Shown here: one piece after another, positions 8,779-17,954 of the stretch | Layout: each line of letters starts with the position of its first letter | Numbering within the stretch: position 1 is the first letter of the stretch | Source of the DNA: JAVBNT01 sp031551355 | GTDB taxonomy: Bacteria > Vulcanimicrobiota > CADAWZ01 | NCBI GenBank assembly: GCA_031551355.1 | Contig: JAVBNT010000038.1 | Span: forward strand, 1-64,000 | DNA: 64,000 nucleotides | Direction: 5' to 3' | Program-made: the position numbers and the translations under genes | Notes under the pieces: generated by a model | Database searches by the model: none | What the model was told of the DNA's origin: nothing | What the model saw: the letters and a program-made list of their open reading frames with translations, nothing else

Positions 8779-9542
8779 AGGCTATTTTTCTGAAAGATCT
8801 TGCCAATTATTATAAATCTTCGGTTGTTTATGTCATGTCTTCGCTTTTGCTGTTTATCTGCGGACTGATGTTTTTCGGTAAAGTATTTTATTACAGCGAA
8901 AGCTGTGCCCAGCTCTCGGCTCTTCCTTCAGAGTATAGAGGGGCGTATAATTTTGGTGCCGCCGTGCTTTCAGGGCTTCCTTCCCTTGTTGCTTTTTTAA
9001 TGCTGTTTATTATTCCTTTTATGACCATGAGGCTTTTTTCCGAAGAAAAGAAACTGGGAACTCTTGAACTTCTCTTTACATACCCGCTAACGGAAATACA
9101 GATTATCGGCGGGAAGTTTTTCAGTTGTCTGCTGGCGGTGCTGCCGGGAATAATTGTCAGTGCTCTGATGCCTCTGATTCTTGTGAAACAGGTTCCGAAC
9201 ATGGAGTGGGGATATATTGTTTCAGGCTATTTGGGAGTTTTTCTGTTTTGTATGGCTGGCATAGCGATCGGCATGTGGTCCTCAACAATGACCGACAACC
9301 AGTTGATCGCCGGCATTACTACGGCAGTTGTAATGATTGCTTTTTGGATCATCGGCATGCCGGGAGAAATACTTCAGGGTAATTGGCGGGATTTTTTCTC
9401 GGCAATTTCGTTTACCAATAATCTTGAGCCTTTTATAAAAGGTTCCGTTGACAGTCAGAGTGTCGTTTTCTTTTTGTGTGTTACGGTATTATTTCTTTAT
9501 CTTACCTACTATAATCTTTCAGCCAGAAAATGGCGTGCATAA
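8775..9542 (+). CDS. ABC transporter permease (GldF-like)
   Basis: A 255-residue integral membrane protein with about six hydrophobic segments and the ABC-2 type 'EEKKLGTLELLFTYPLT' coupling segment near residue 95. It starts with TTG at 8775, overlapping the stop of the ATPase gene (TTGA), which implies translational coupling. It would form the membrane channel of the exporter. The substrate cannot be read from sequence. Confidence 0.9.
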   Translation: MKAIFLKDLANYYKSSVVYVMSSLLLFICGLMFFGKVFYYSESCAQLSALPSEYRGAYNFGAAVLSGLPSLVAFLMLFIIPFMTMRLFSEEKKLGTLELLFTYPLTEIQIIGGKFFSCLLAVLPGIIVSALMPLILVKQVPNMEWGYIVSGYLGVFLFCMAGIAIGMWSSTMTDNQLIAGITTAVVMIAFWIIGMPGEILQGNWRDFFSAISFTNNLEPFIKGSVDSQSVVFFLCVTVLFLYLTYYNLSARKWRA

Positions 9543-9572
9543 TACTATTTATGATTCATGAGGAGAACTTCT

Positions 9573-10943
9573 ATGAAAAGAGGTTTAAAATACGAATTTA
9601 ATTCTATTGTGGCATTGCTGATTATAATAATGTCATTGGTGATGATTATGCTTATCGTCAGAAATCATCCTCAGAAATGGGATTTGACCAAAAGCAAGCT
9701 GAATACATTGTCAGGGCAGAGTGTCAATGTTTTGAAGGAGCTTAAAAATCCGGTAAAAGCCGTTGCTTTTGTTTCGGGCGGCAGGGATAAGCAGATTCAG
9801 GCACTTCTCCAGCTCTACAGGGCTAAGAGTCCACGGTTTTCATATGAATTTATCGATCCCAACAAAAATCCTAAAAAAGCTGCGGATTATGAAGTGACTT
9901 CCGACAGGGTTATCTTTATAGAATATGCGGCCAAAAGGGAGAGGGTTACCGTTTTCAATGAAGAGAATATCACCAACGCAATTGTCCGGGTCGCGACTGT
10001 CGACAGAAAGACCGTGTATGTCCTTAGCGGACATGGTGAGATGGCGCTTGAACAGCTGCAAAAGGGTGAGGCAAAAAATTCCCTCTCTGTTCTTGCTTCA
10101 GCGTTGGAGAAGGAAATTTATTCACTTAAATACCTGAACCTTTCGCAGCAGACGGATGTCCCCGGAGATGCTGCGCTGGTCGTTATTGCCGCTCCCGTCA
10201 GTGCGTTTTTTAAAAATGAAACCGATAGTCTGTGCCGGTATATAGATCGGGGCGGTAAAGTTCTCTGGTTTTTGGGCAGTAAGTCTATTAAAGAGAATGC
10301 CGGACTTCTCGATTATCTCGGCGTATCATATTCCGACGGGTTTGTTGAGGACGATATGAGTAAGATGCTTGGGGCCGACCGGTTTATGACTGTTGTGGCG
10401 ATAAATTCCAATAGCGACATAACCGCCGGTTTCCGTAACAGCGTTTGTCTATTCCCGCTTTGCCGGGCCGTCTTTTATCCTAAAACGCCACCGAAAGACA
10501 CTCTGTTTACACCTTTTGCCTCCACCAGTTCCCAAAGCCGGATTATCAAGGCGGAAGATTCTCATAAAATATCCTCCACTGAATCAGGAACGGAAAAGGT
10601 TATTGACAATACCGGCAGCTATTGCGTTGCTTTGGCTGTTGAGCGGAAAAACGGTGAGCTTATTTCCCGATCGATTGTTTTCGGCAGTTCCCTGCTGGCG
10701 TCCGATGCCGTAATTTCCCAGGGAGAAAATAAAAATTTGCTTTTGAATTCCGTCGCCTGGCTTACGGAAGAGAAAAATTTAATTTCGATAAGGCCCAAGG
10801 ACGAGCAGATTGTAATGTTAAGCCTTACCGATGAGAGCACTTTGCAGATCTTTTTCTATAGTGTGGTGTTCCTGCCGTCAATTTTTGCTTTCCTGTGGCT
10901 GTCAATGAGAATTGCCAGGCGTATTGGAGGAAAAAAGCAGTGA
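9573..10943 (+). CDS. GldG-like ABC transporter auxiliary protein
   Basis: A 456-residue protein with one N-terminal membrane segment ('IIIMSLVMIMLIVRNH' region), a large extracytoplasmic domain of the ABC_transp_aux/GldG type, and a C-terminal membrane anchor ('IFFYSVVFLPSIFAFLWL'). The family opening 'DLTKSKLNTLSGQSVNVLKEL' is present, split here by normal variation. The ATG at 9573 follows AGGAG by 7 nt; an ATG five codons upstream overlaps that site and is less likely. The stop overlaps the next start (GTGA). Confidence 0.88.
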   Translation: MKRGLKYEFNSIVALLIIIMSLVMIMLIVRNHPQKWDLTKSKLNTLSGQSVNVLKELKNPVKAVAFVSGGRDKQIQALLQLYRAKSPRFSYEFIDPNKNPKKAADYEVTSDRVIFIEYAAKRERVTVFNEENITNAIVRVATVDRKTVYVLSGHGEMALEQLQKGEAKNSLSVLASALEKEIYSLKYLNLSQQTDVPGDAALVVIAAPVSAFFKNETDSLCRYIDRGGKVLWFLGSKSIKENAGLLDYLGVSYSDGFVEDDMSKMLGADRFMTVVAINSNSDITAGFRNSVCLFPLCRAVFYPKTPPKDTLFTPFASTSSQSRIIKAEDSHKISSTESGTEKVIDNTGSYCVALAVERKNGELISRSIVFGSSLLASDAVISQGENKNLLLNSVAWLTEEKNLISIRPKDEQIVMLSLTDESTLQIFFYSVVFLPSIFAFLWLSMRIARRIGGKKQ

Positions 10944-12286
10944 ATACAAGAGTTACACTGATTCTTTCATTTATAATGCTGGCAATTGCCGTTATTTATT
11001 TTTTTGATGTCAGGAATGAGACCTCAAAAGATGAGAAAAAAAGAGCCGATTCGGTTATTTTTTCCGTTGAGTATTCAAAAGTTAAATCTTTGTCTGTTTT
11101 CAGAAAAGGCCAGCTGCTTAACTTTGAAAAAAAAGACGGTTTATGGTATATGACTTCTCCTGAGCAGGCTCTGGCCTCTGCCGGTGTTTTGGACAATCTG
11201 CTGGATTTTATGTCCGGTCTCAGAATTGAAGAAACTATTGATGCTCAGCCGCATAAACTTTCAGATTTTGGTTTGCAGCCGCCTTCAATGCTTATTACAC
11301 TTAAATCGGAAACCGGGCAGCAGGTATTGATGATTGGTATTAAAAATTTTTCTCAGCTTTCCTATTATGCAAAAAAAGAGAATCTGCCGGATGTTTTTAC
11401 CGTCAGCAATTTCGGGATCTCGGAATTTGAGAAACCTTATGACGCTTTTTTGGAGAAAGGGGCCATGCTTATTGCTCCGGATTCTGTTTTTGCCGTATCC
11501 GTTTCCAAAAAATCAGGTTCTTTCAATCTTGAGAAAGACAGTAATTTCTGGTCGGAGTTTAAGGGTGAGCAGGAATGGAATATTGTTTCGCCTTTCAGAA
11601 AAAAAGCAGATTACAGAATTGTTGAGGATTTTCTTTGGACTTTGAAAGACACCAGGGTGGAAAGTGTTGACGGAAAATTTATAGGGAAAATTCCTCGGGA
11701 TGCGGATGATGTTATTGCCAAAATAACTGTTAGACGCAAGGGGCTTGCCGATGAATCACTTACCGTTCTTTCAAAAGATAGCGGTTTCTTTAAATGTTTA
11801 AGGGCTTCAACAGGCGACCTGGTTAATTTGAAAGCGGATGCATTTGAAAAGATACTTGCTTTGACGGCGGAATATTTTGTCGACCGCCATCTGTTGTCGT
11901 TCGACTCCGCACTCCTGAACGAAATAACTGTTTTTTATAATGAGGGAGCGCAGAAAGTCAATTTAATGAGAGCACAGTCCGGGGGCTGGGAGGTTGTTCA
12001 TGCTGATTCCGCCGTGAAGGATTTTCCGGCGGCAAATACGCTGTTATGGAAATTGGAGTCCCTTTCCGCATTGCCTGAGGTTAATGATAATTTTGCCGGA
12101 GTCTCTCCTTATGCAAAGATTTCGCTTAAAGACAGGAGCGGGACGATTGCAGGGGAGTTTGAATTTTTAAAATCGGCAAAAGGGGATTATGCGGTTAAAA
12201 TATCAGGAGAGCTTTATGCTGTAAAAGGTGATGAGCTTTTTGAGCTGCTTTCTTCCATAAACAAGTCTGTTCTTTCAAAAAACTGA
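10940..12286 (+). CDS. DUF4340 membrane-anchored protein
   Basis: A 448-residue protein with an N-terminal anchor and repeated beta-rich segments of the DUF4340 type ('LSDFGLQPPSMLITLKSE', then 'WNIVSPFRKKADYRIVEDF'). It is the usual fourth partner of GldA/F/G-like operons and is thought to be an extracytoplasmic accessory of the exporter. The start is GTG at 10940, with GGAGG nine bases upstream and a 4-nt overlap with the GldG-like gene. Confidence 0.85.
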   Translation: MNTRVTLILSFIMLAIAVIYFFDVRNETSKDEKKRADSVIFSVEYSKVKSLSVFRKGQLLNFEKKDGLWYMTSPEQALASAGVLDNLLDFMSGLRIEETIDAQPHKLSDFGLQPPSMLITLKSETGQQVLMIGIKNFSQLSYYAKKENLPDVFTVSNFGISEFEKPYDAFLEKGAMLIAPDSVFAVSVSKKSGSFNLEKDSNFWSEFKGEQEWNIVSPFRKKADYRIVEDFLWTLKDTRVESVDGKFIGKIPRDADDVIAKITVRRKGLADESLTVLSKDSGFFKCLRASTGDLVNLKADAFEKILALTAEYFVDRHLLSFDSALLNEITVFYNEGAQKVNLMRAQSGGWEVVHADSAVKDFPAANTLLWKLESLSALPEVNDNFAGVSPYAKISLKDRSGTIAGEFEFLKSAKGDYAVKISGELYAVKGDELFELLSSINKSVLSKN

Positions 12287-12790
12287 TTATTCTGCCGGAG
12301 AGGACAGTTTTTCCAGTTTGTACATTAGTGCCTCTGTGATTTCTGCGGCCAGGCCGACGGGAATGCCTATTCCTTTTGCCGTCAGAATAACTACAAGTTC
12401 TTCCGAAATAAATTGCTCGCTGCCTTTCAGTGCTTCGTAACCCAGCATTGCTCTTGTTTTCCAGGCCGATGTTTTTAAATCCCAGAAAAGATCTTCCGCT
12501 TTGTAGTAATAAGGCGGTTCCAGGGATTTCAGTTTTTCTTTGAGTGACGGTATCGTGTATCCGTTGTCAACCACCATCTGTTTTATAAAAAGCAGTTCAA
12601 GCAGATCAAGCGGCGTATACTTTCTGGCTTTGCCGTCTGTTTTCAGGAACTCCGGGTGCAAAAGTTCCTGACTCTCCCAGTAGTTGATCATGCGGGTCGT
12701 TATGCCCAGATGTTTTGCCGCATCACTCTGTGATATATAAAAAATATCTTCTTTAAAAAGCGGCAGTTGATTTATTTGGTTATTTTTCAA
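12287..12790 (-). CDS. MerR-like transcription regulator
   Basis: A 167-residue protein with an N-terminal winged-helix MerR-type domain ('SDAAKHLGITTRMINYWESQ', roughly 24-43) followed by 'RKYTPLDLLELLFIKQMV' as the second helix pair, and an unrelated C-terminal part. No metal-binding Cys pattern is seen. The start is TTG at 12790 after AAGGGG. It is convergent with the ABC operon and divergent from yceD. Palindromic AATAATTATT elements in its upstream region are candidate operators. Confidence 0.8.
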   Translation of the reverse strand: MKNNQINQLPLFKEDIFYISQSDAAKHLGITTRMINYWESQELLHPEFLKTDGKARKYTPLDLLELLFIKQMVVDNGYTIPSLKEKLKSLEPPYYYKAEDLFWDLKTSAWKTRAMLGYEALKGSEQFISEELVVILTAKGIGIPVGLAAEITEALMYKLEKLSSPAE

Positions 12791-12871
12791 TTTAAAATCC
12801 CCTTTGCCGAAAGTCTTTTGACTATAAATTTATTTTGCGGAAAAATTTGGGTTTATTTTTTGTCCACTTAT

Positions 12872-12967
12872 CAACAATTATTGTGGATAAGTGGATAAAT
12901 CTTGTTTATTATATCACAAGGCATGTGTATTGACAAATAATTATTGAAGCATTACAATAATTATTGT
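12872..12967. promoter_or_regulatory. three CAATAATTATTG-like dyads (candidate operators)
   Basis: Three related AT-rich dyads are present: CAACAATTATTGTGG near 12872, CAAATAATTATTG near 12934, and the perfect 14-bp palindrome ACAATAATTATTGT at 12954-12967. The last overlaps the -10 box of the promoter at 12930-12958. Placement beside a divergent MerR-like gene suggests autoregulation or control of the adjacent short transcript. Confidence 0.45.
12930..12958 (+). promoter_or_regulatory. promoter TTGACA-N17-TACAAT
   Basis: TTGACA at 12930-12935, a 17-bp spacer, TACAAT at 12953-12958. The predicted start is about 12965, directly upstream of two hairpins ending at 13030. Confidence 0.65.
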
Positions 12968-13030
12968 AGATGTTAATATGTGGCCCAGCTAACCATGAGT
13001 TAGCTTTTACCCCTTAACAGGGGTTTTTTT
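12965..13030 (+). ncRNA. possible short RNA or attenuated leader
   Basis: About 65 nt between a good promoter and a T run. It contains hairpin AGCTAAC/GTTAGCT (12987-13005), then ACCCC/GGGGT followed by eight T residues (13009-13031). A separate strong promoter lies downstream for yceD, so this unit may end here as a small RNA. No known family is recognised. Confidence 0.35.
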
Positions 13031-13102
13031 TATTGTCTGAAAATTTAAAATCTTTGTCTGGCACTTTTATCCGGTTTTTCTTTTTTACTATGTAAAATGC
13101 GG

Positions 13103-13131
13103 TTGACTTTTTTTTTGCCAGACATTATAAT
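13103..13131 (+). promoter_or_regulatory. promoter TTGACT-N17-TATAAT for yceD operon
   Basis: TTGACT at 13103-13108, a 17-bp spacer and a perfect TATAAT at 13126-13131, about 50 bp upstream of the yceD start. Confidence 0.75.
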
Positions 13132-13179
13132 AATGAATGCTTCTTTGGAGTAATTCTTCTATTAGGAATTTTTTAGCTT

Positions 13180-13644
13180 GTGATTATAGATGTCAGGGAT
13201 ATAAAGAGGCATACCGGTTCAAAGAAAAGTTATTCTTTTAACGAAGGTATTGATGTCTCGGAAAATGAAGAAAGTAAAGAACTGGCGGTTAGTGTCGGTG
13301 TTGAACTGACGAACACGGGCAAATCAATCCTGATAAAGGGTTTTTTAAAAGCAAAACCTGAGCTGCAGTGCAGCAGGTGTCTGGGGACATTTGCTTATGA
13401 TATGGAGTCACCGTTTCAGGAAGAGTTTTTTTCTTCTGATGCGGATGCGCCCGTATCAAATAAGATAATGGATCCTTCGGAACTTGATGTTTTTTTTTAT
13501 CAGGGAAATTTGATAGATCTGAAAGAAGTATGCCGGCAGATTTATTTTGTATCCATACCTTTGACTGTGATTTGCAGCGGTGATTGTAAGGGATTATGCA
13601 GTAACTGTGGTGTGGATTTAAATAAAGAATCCTGTCTCTGCTGA
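13180..13644 (+). CDS. yceD: YceD/DUF177 family protein
   Basis: A 154-residue member of the DUF177 (YceD) family, linked to 23S rRNA accumulation and almost always encoded just before rpmF. Family Cys are present: 'CSRCLGTF' in the middle and the end block 'CKGLCSNCGVDLNKESCLC', which forms a likely zinc site. The start is GTG at 13180 with only a weak AGGAAT ribosome site. First gene of the ribosomal/fatty-acid cluster. Confidence 0.88.
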   Translation: MIIDVRDIKRHTGSKKSYSFNEGIDVSENEESKELAVSVGVELTNTGKSILIKGFLKAKPELQCSRCLGTFAYDMESPFQEEFFSSDADAPVSNKIMDPSELDVFFYQGNLIDLKEVCRQIYFVSIPLTVICSGDCKGLCSNCGVDLNKESCLC

Positions 13645-13747
13645 GAAACCCGGTTTGACAAATGCTTCTGTTTTTGGAATAATATAAAGTTTTTCTGAAG
13701 ACGGAATTTTTTAGAGAAAATTTTTTAAAGAAAGAGGGTATACTATC

Positions 13748-13939
13748 ATGGCAAACCCGAAATATAAAACTTCGCATTCTAAAACAAGACGCAGAAGAGC
13801 AAACATAAGGCTTGAATCTCCTGCTCTCTCAACCTGCCAGAACTGCAAGGAGCCTAAGCTTCTTCACCATGTTTGCGGCGTTTGCGGTTTTTATAAGGGA
13901 AAAGAAGTTCTTAAACGCGAAGAAGTTCAGGAAGGTTAG
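13748..13939 (+). CDS. rpmF: 50S ribosomal protein L32
   Basis: 63 residues: basic N-terminus 'KTSHSKTRRRRANIRL', then the zinc-binding 'CQNCKEPKLLHHVCGVCG' block with four Cys, ending 'YKGKEVL'. It is the normal length for the family. A GAGGG ribosome site precedes the ATG. It sits between yceD and fabH, the classic arrangement. Confidence 0.97.
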   Translation: MANPKYKTSHSKTRRRRANIRLESPALSTCQNCKEPKLLHHVCGVCGFYKGKEVLKREEVQEG

Positions 13940-14047
13940 TCTAGTTTTTTGCGTTGGTATTTTTAAATTCTATGTCAGCTTCTGCTGTTCATAGGATTTA
14001 TTTTTATAGTTTTTAATGTCTTTATTTTTTGACTTGGTGGGTGTTTT

Positions 14048-15043
14048 ATGTTTAACGGTAGATCTGTTTCAGTCGCTTCCATAGGAGCGTATGCCCCTGA
14101 AAAGCGCCTTACTAATTTTGATTTGGAAAAAATTGTCAACACTTCCGATGAGTGGATTACGTCACGCTCCGGTATAAAAGAGAGAAGAGTGGCTGAGCCC
14201 GACTGTGCCTCCTCTGATTTGATGGCGAAGGCCGCCCGGGTTGCTTTGGAGCGTTCGGGAGTAGAATCGTCTTCAATACAGATGGTAATAGCATGTACTG
14301 CAACGCCTGATATGTTGTTTCCGCCTACTGCGTGTCTTGTTCAGCAAAAATTAGGATTGCCGGAAGCTGTCTGCTTCGATCTCGAAGCGGGATGCTCCGG
14401 TTTTTTATATGGCGTTTCAGTCGCCAGCCAGTTCGTTGCCACAGGTTCTATGAATAATATTCTCGTCGTTGGCGGCGATGTGCTTACCAGAATAGTGAAT
14501 TGGGAGGACAGGAACACCTGTGTTCTTTTTGGTGACGGTGCCGGTGCGGCAGTAATAACTCCCGGTAAAGGTGAATCCGGAATTATGGGGTTTAATCTTA
14601 ATGCCGACGGAAATCTGTGGCGTACCCTGTTTATGCCTGCCGGAGGATCTAAAATTCCGGCCTCTGAAGAATCTGTTAAGAATAAGCTGCATACGGTTAG
14701 CATGGAGGGGAAGGAAGTTTTTAGGCATGCCGTTACAAAAATGTCTGAATCCGCATCTGCGTTAATGTCCCGTTTGGGTATTACCGTTGATGATATTTCA
14801 CACTATATTCCGCATCAGGCTAATGTTAGAATTATTGAGTCTGTAGCCAAGAGACTGGGAGTTCCGGAGGAAAAAGTAGTTCTGAATTTAGACCGTTACG
14901 GAAATACATCATGCGGATCGATTCCTCTTGCCTGGAATGAGGCTTTTGAGACCGGGCGGCTGAAAAAAGGAGATATTTTACTGTTTACGGCTGCCGGTGC
15001 CGGTCTTACATGGGGATCGATGATTTTGAGATGGGGCGTTTAG
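14048..15043 (+). CDS. fabH: 3-oxoacyl-ACP synthase III
   Basis: 331 residues of the KAS III family, which starts fatty acid synthesis by condensing acetyl-CoA (or a branched acyl-CoA) with malonyl-ACP. The active Cys is in 'DLEAGCSGFLYG' (about residue 115), the His in 'HYIPHQANVRI' (about 251) and the Asn in 'YGNTSCGSIP' (about 281). Its ribosome site is a weak GGTGGG. FabD follows after 10 nt. Confidence 0.96.
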   Translation: MFNGRSVSVASIGAYAPEKRLTNFDLEKIVNTSDEWITSRSGIKERRVAEPDCASSDLMAKAARVALERSGVESSSIQMVIACTATPDMLFPPTACLVQQKLGLPEAVCFDLEAGCSGFLYGVSVASQFVATGSMNNILVVGGDVLTRIVNWEDRNTCVLFGDGAGAAVITPGKGESGIMGFNLNADGNLWRTLFMPAGGSKIPASEESVKNKLHTVSMEGKEVFRHAVTKMSESASALMSRLGITVDDISHYIPHQANVRIIESVAKRLGVPEEKVVLNLDRYGNTSCGSIPLAWNEAFETGRLKKGDILLFTAAGAGLTWGSMILRWGV

Positions 15044-15053
15044 GAGGAGTTTT

Positions 15054-16019
15054 ATGAGTATAAAGGAATTAGCTATTGTTTTTCCGGGCCAGGGTGCTCA
15101 AAAAGTTGGTATGGGGCGTGATTTTTTTGATAACAGCCCTTCGGTTTCGGATTTGTTTAATAAAGCTGATGAAATCTTAGGTTATTCTATTTCCGATATT
15201 TGCTTTAACGGACCGGATGAGGAGCTTACAAAGACTTTGAATACTCAGCCGGCTATTTTCGTTATGTCCATTGCGGCGCTGACGCTGCTTCGTGAAAAAG
15301 GATTTGAGCCTTCGATGACTGCGGGGCATAGTGTCGGCGAATATGCTGCTCTTGTTGCCGCCGGTGTTTTGTCTTTTGAAGACGGCCTTAGGTTGGTTGC
15401 CAAAAGAGGCCGGCTGATGCAGGAAGCCGGAACAACGGCTCCGGGTACTATGGCTGCGGTAATCGGACTTGACTATGAGACAATAAAAAAATGTTGTATG
15501 GATTCATATTCTGCCGGGATAGTGGAAATTGCTAATTTTAATACACCTGAGCAGATTGTTATTTCCGGGGAAACAGCCGCTGTGGAGAGAGCTGCGGAAT
15601 TGATTAAGGCTAAAGGAGCCAAAAGGGTTATGCCTTTGAATGTCGGTGCCGCCTTCCATTCCAGACTTATGAAAACAGCGGCAGAATCTTTAGCAACTCA
15701 TCTTGATGGTGTTGATTTCAAGCATCCGTCGATGCCGGTTGTGGTTAATGCCACGGCTGAGATGCTGACCGATGCTTCAAAAATAAAGGAAACGCTGAAA
15801 ACCCAGATGCTCGGAAGTGTTATGTGGGTTGATTCGATTAGGGCGATGGCTGCGGACGGTATTGATACTTTTGTTGAAGCTGGTCCGGGCAGAGCTTTGT
15901 GTGGTATGATAAAAAAGATAGATCTGAGTCTTACTACTTTAAATATAGAAGATATGGCAACTCTTGAGAAAACAACAGAATCTTTGAATTCACAGTTTGC
16001 TTTGCTTCAGAGTGCCTAG
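15054..16019 (+). CDS. fabD: malonyl-CoA:ACP transacylase
   Basis: 321 residues. The family opening 'FPGQGAQKVGMG', the nucleophile elbow 'GHSVGEY' (Ser about 93) and the catalytic His region 'AAFHSRLM' (about 203) are all intact. It loads malonyl groups onto the ACP encoded downstream. AGGAGG lies just before the ATG. Confidence 0.96.
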   Translation: MSIKELAIVFPGQGAQKVGMGRDFFDNSPSVSDLFNKADEILGYSISDICFNGPDEELTKTLNTQPAIFVMSIAALTLLREKGFEPSMTAGHSVGEYAALVAAGVLSFEDGLRLVAKRGRLMQEAGTTAPGTMAAVIGLDYETIKKCCMDSYSAGIVEIANFNTPEQIVISGETAAVERAAELIKAKGAKRVMPLNVGAAFHSRLMKTAAESLATHLDGVDFKHPSMPVVVNATAEMLTDASKIKETLKTQMLGSVMWVDSIRAMAADGIDTFVEAGPGRALCGMIKKIDLSLTTLNIEDMATLEKTTESLNSQFALLQSA

Positions 16020-16040
16020 CCTTCTGAAAGGTGTTTTGCT

Positions 16041-16775
16041 ATGAATAATAAAGTTGCTTTTATTACAGGGGCTGGACGCGGAATCGGCAGGCATATAGCA
16101 TTAAAGCTTGCGTCTGATGGATTTGATTGTGCTTTGAATGATCTTAATATGGACGATCTTTCATCGGTTAAGTCTGAAATTGAGTCTTTGGGAAGAAGAT
16201 GTGAGATTTATAAAGCCGATGTCTCGTCTACGTCTGAAATAGAGGATATTGTAAAACAGATTGTCGAGGCATTTGGCCGCGTTGATGTGCTTGTGAATAA
16301 TGCCGGAATAACTCGTGATGAGCTTTTAATGCGCATGAAGGAAGAGGATTGGGATAAAGTTATCAGTGTTAACCTTAAAAGCGTTTTTAACTGCACTAAA
16401 GCTCTTTCCAGAGTAATGATGAAACAGCGCAGCGGGAAGATAATCTCAATATCGTCGGTTGTCGGTATAATGGGAAATGCCGGACAATGCAACTATTCCG
16501 CATCAAAAGCGGGTGTTATCGGTTTCACGAAGTCAATAGCCAGAGAACTGGCGTCAAGAGGAGTCACTGCCAATGCCGTTGCTCCCGGATTTATTCAGAC
16601 CGATATGACGGATAAGCTTTCGGATGAAGCTAAAAACCGCCTTTCTTCACAGATTCCGCTCGGATATCTGGGAACGGCCAAAAATGTTGCCGATGCCGTT
16701 TCTTTTCTTGCATCTGATGCTGCATCCTACATTACCGGACAAGTTCTTAATGTCGATGGCGGCATGATTATGTAA
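16041..16775 (+). CDS. fabG: 3-oxoacyl-ACP reductase
   Basis: 244 residues, a short-chain dehydrogenase. The NADP site is 'TGAGRGIGRH' (about 9-18), followed by 'NNAGIT', the catalytic Ser in 'ISSVVG', and 'YSASKAG' with Tyr and Lys near 152 and 156. The end block 'GQVLNVDGGM' is typical of FabG. It performs the first reduction in chain elongation. Confidence 0.95.
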   Translation: MNNKVAFITGAGRGIGRHIALKLASDGFDCALNDLNMDDLSSVKSEIESLGRRCEIYKADVSSTSEIEDIVKQIVEAFGRVDVLVNNAGITRDELLMRMKEEDWDKVISVNLKSVFNCTKALSRVMMKQRSGKIISISSVVGIMGNAGQCNYSASKAGVIGFTKSIARELASRGVTANAVAPGFIQTDMTDKLSDEAKNRLSSQIPLGYLGTAKNVADAVSFLASDAASYITGQVLNVDGGMIM

Positions 16776-16798
16776 ATGTTGAAGGATAATTTCGATTT

Positions 16799-16833
16799 GA
16801 GTTGAATAGAATTCTTCCTGTATCAACTCTTTT
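16799..16833 (+). terminator. weak attenuator-like hairpin before acpP
   Basis: GAGTTGA/TCAACTC with a 17-nt loop followed by TTTTATTAAT. It is a partial terminator at best, lying between fabG and acpP. Confidence 0.35.
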
Positions 16834-16875
16834 ATTAATGTAAACTGATATGAATTTTTGGAGGTGTTTGAAAAA

Positions 16876-17115
16876 ATGTCGAATATAACAGACAGAGTAA
16901 AAAAGATAGTGATAGATCAGCTTGGTGTTGATGAAGAGCTCGTAACCCCTAATGCGTCTTTTACAGATGATTTGGGTGCAGATTCTCTTGATGCCGTTGA
17001 GCTTGTTATGGCATTGGAGCAGGAATTCAATTTGGAGATTCCGGATGAAGATGCTGAGAAGCTTACCAATATTGAAGATACTGTAAAATATATTCAAGAG
17101 AAATCAGAAGAGTAA
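16876..17115 (+). CDS. acpP: acyl carrier protein
   Basis: 79 residues, strongly acidic, with the 4'-phosphopantetheine attachment Ser in 'LGADSLDAVELVMALE' (about residue 38). It carries growing acyl chains for the Fab enzymes encoded upstream. The ATG at 16876 follows GGAGGTG; an in-frame upstream ATG overlaps that site. The usual downstream fabF and rnc genes are absent here. Confidence 0.96.
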   Translation: MSNITDRVKKIVIDQLGVDEELVTPNASFTDDLGADSLDAVELVMALEQEFNLEIPDEDAEKLTNIEDTVKYIQEKSEE

Positions 17116-17126
17116 GCGCGTTTTTT

Positions 17127-17163
17127 GAGCCAGGCCATTCATTAATTATGTTTGGCCCGGCTC
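17127..17163 (+). terminator. hairpin after acpP
   Basis: GAGCC-A-GGCCA pairs with TGGCC-C-GGCTC around an AT-rich loop, but only a poor T run follows. It probably marks the 3' end of the fab transcript. Confidence 0.4.
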
Positions 17164-17268
17164 GTTATTGATTTTAGGTGATTTTAAAAACAGCGGATAA
17201 TTTGCTAAACTAAGTTGTGATTATTTGCTTTTTTCTCTCTTTTGGATTTATAGGAGGTTCTTCTTTGT

Positions 17269-17619
17269 ATGGCCAGTGTTAAAGAATTTGGTAGAAATAC
17301 GAGTTTTTGCGGGGTTTTAAGGAAAGTAATGTCTTCGGCGTCTGCGCCGATGTCTTGCGACGAAATTGCGGCTCATGTAGTGGAGCTTTGGGGCAGAGGT
17401 TTTCCTGTTAATCCTTATGAAGATGTTTGTCTTGTATATAAATTTTTGAAGAAATATATGGACACTGAAGAGTTTCTTGATGAGCTTGACAATCAGGTTA
17501 TTATGGTAGACAGGCTGGATGGTTTTTGTGTGCCTATTTCTCCTGATTTGATGCCGTCGGAACTTAATTCTGTGGAAGAACAGATTAAAAGAATAAAGTT
17601 TAAGCTTGTTAATGTTTAG
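17269..17619 (+). CDS. small protein, probable winged helix
   Basis: A 116-residue soluble protein with no signal peptide or membrane segment. The first 65 residues ('LRKVMSSASAPMSCDEIAAH...FLKKYM') are predicted-helical and look like a HARE/winged-helix fold with 'MSCDEIAAHVVELWGRG' as the helix-turn-helix. This is inference from pattern, not a recognised family. AGGAGG at 17252-17257 sets the ATG. It stands alone between acpP and recA. Confidence 0.6.
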   Translation: MASVKEFGRNTSFCGVLRKVMSSASAPMSCDEIAAHVVELWGRGFPVNPYEDVCLVYKFLKKYMDTEEFLDELDNQVIMVDRLDGFCVPISPDLMPSELNSVEEQIKRIKFKLVNV

Positions 17620-17954
17620 ATTACCAAGCTTTTTTCTATTTGTTTTATTTTGCTTTTTTTAAAAAGTCTTAATAAAAAACTTTTAACAGGAATTTGTTTT
17701 GCAGATTTGCTTTGATTTGCCTGTTGTTTTTGTATTTGAATTGATAAAAATGACAGTTATATTCTTTATATTTCCGTTTGGCTGGCTATATTTTCATTCT
17801 CCTGCGTAATCTTTTGAATATTCTTTCTTAAGTTTTATTTTGTAATTGCTTTGGTTTTACACTACCTATTTGTTTTTACTTTTTTGAACTATTGTTTTGA
17901 TGTATGGATGTTTATGATATCGTGAATTAATTTTTTTTAAAGGGGCTGTTTAAT
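17620..17954. other. AT-rich gap upstream of recA
   Basis: A 335-bp T-rich stretch with no supported gene, no clear -35/-10 pair and no recognisable LexA box on inspection. It must contain the recA promoter. Confidence 0.4.
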
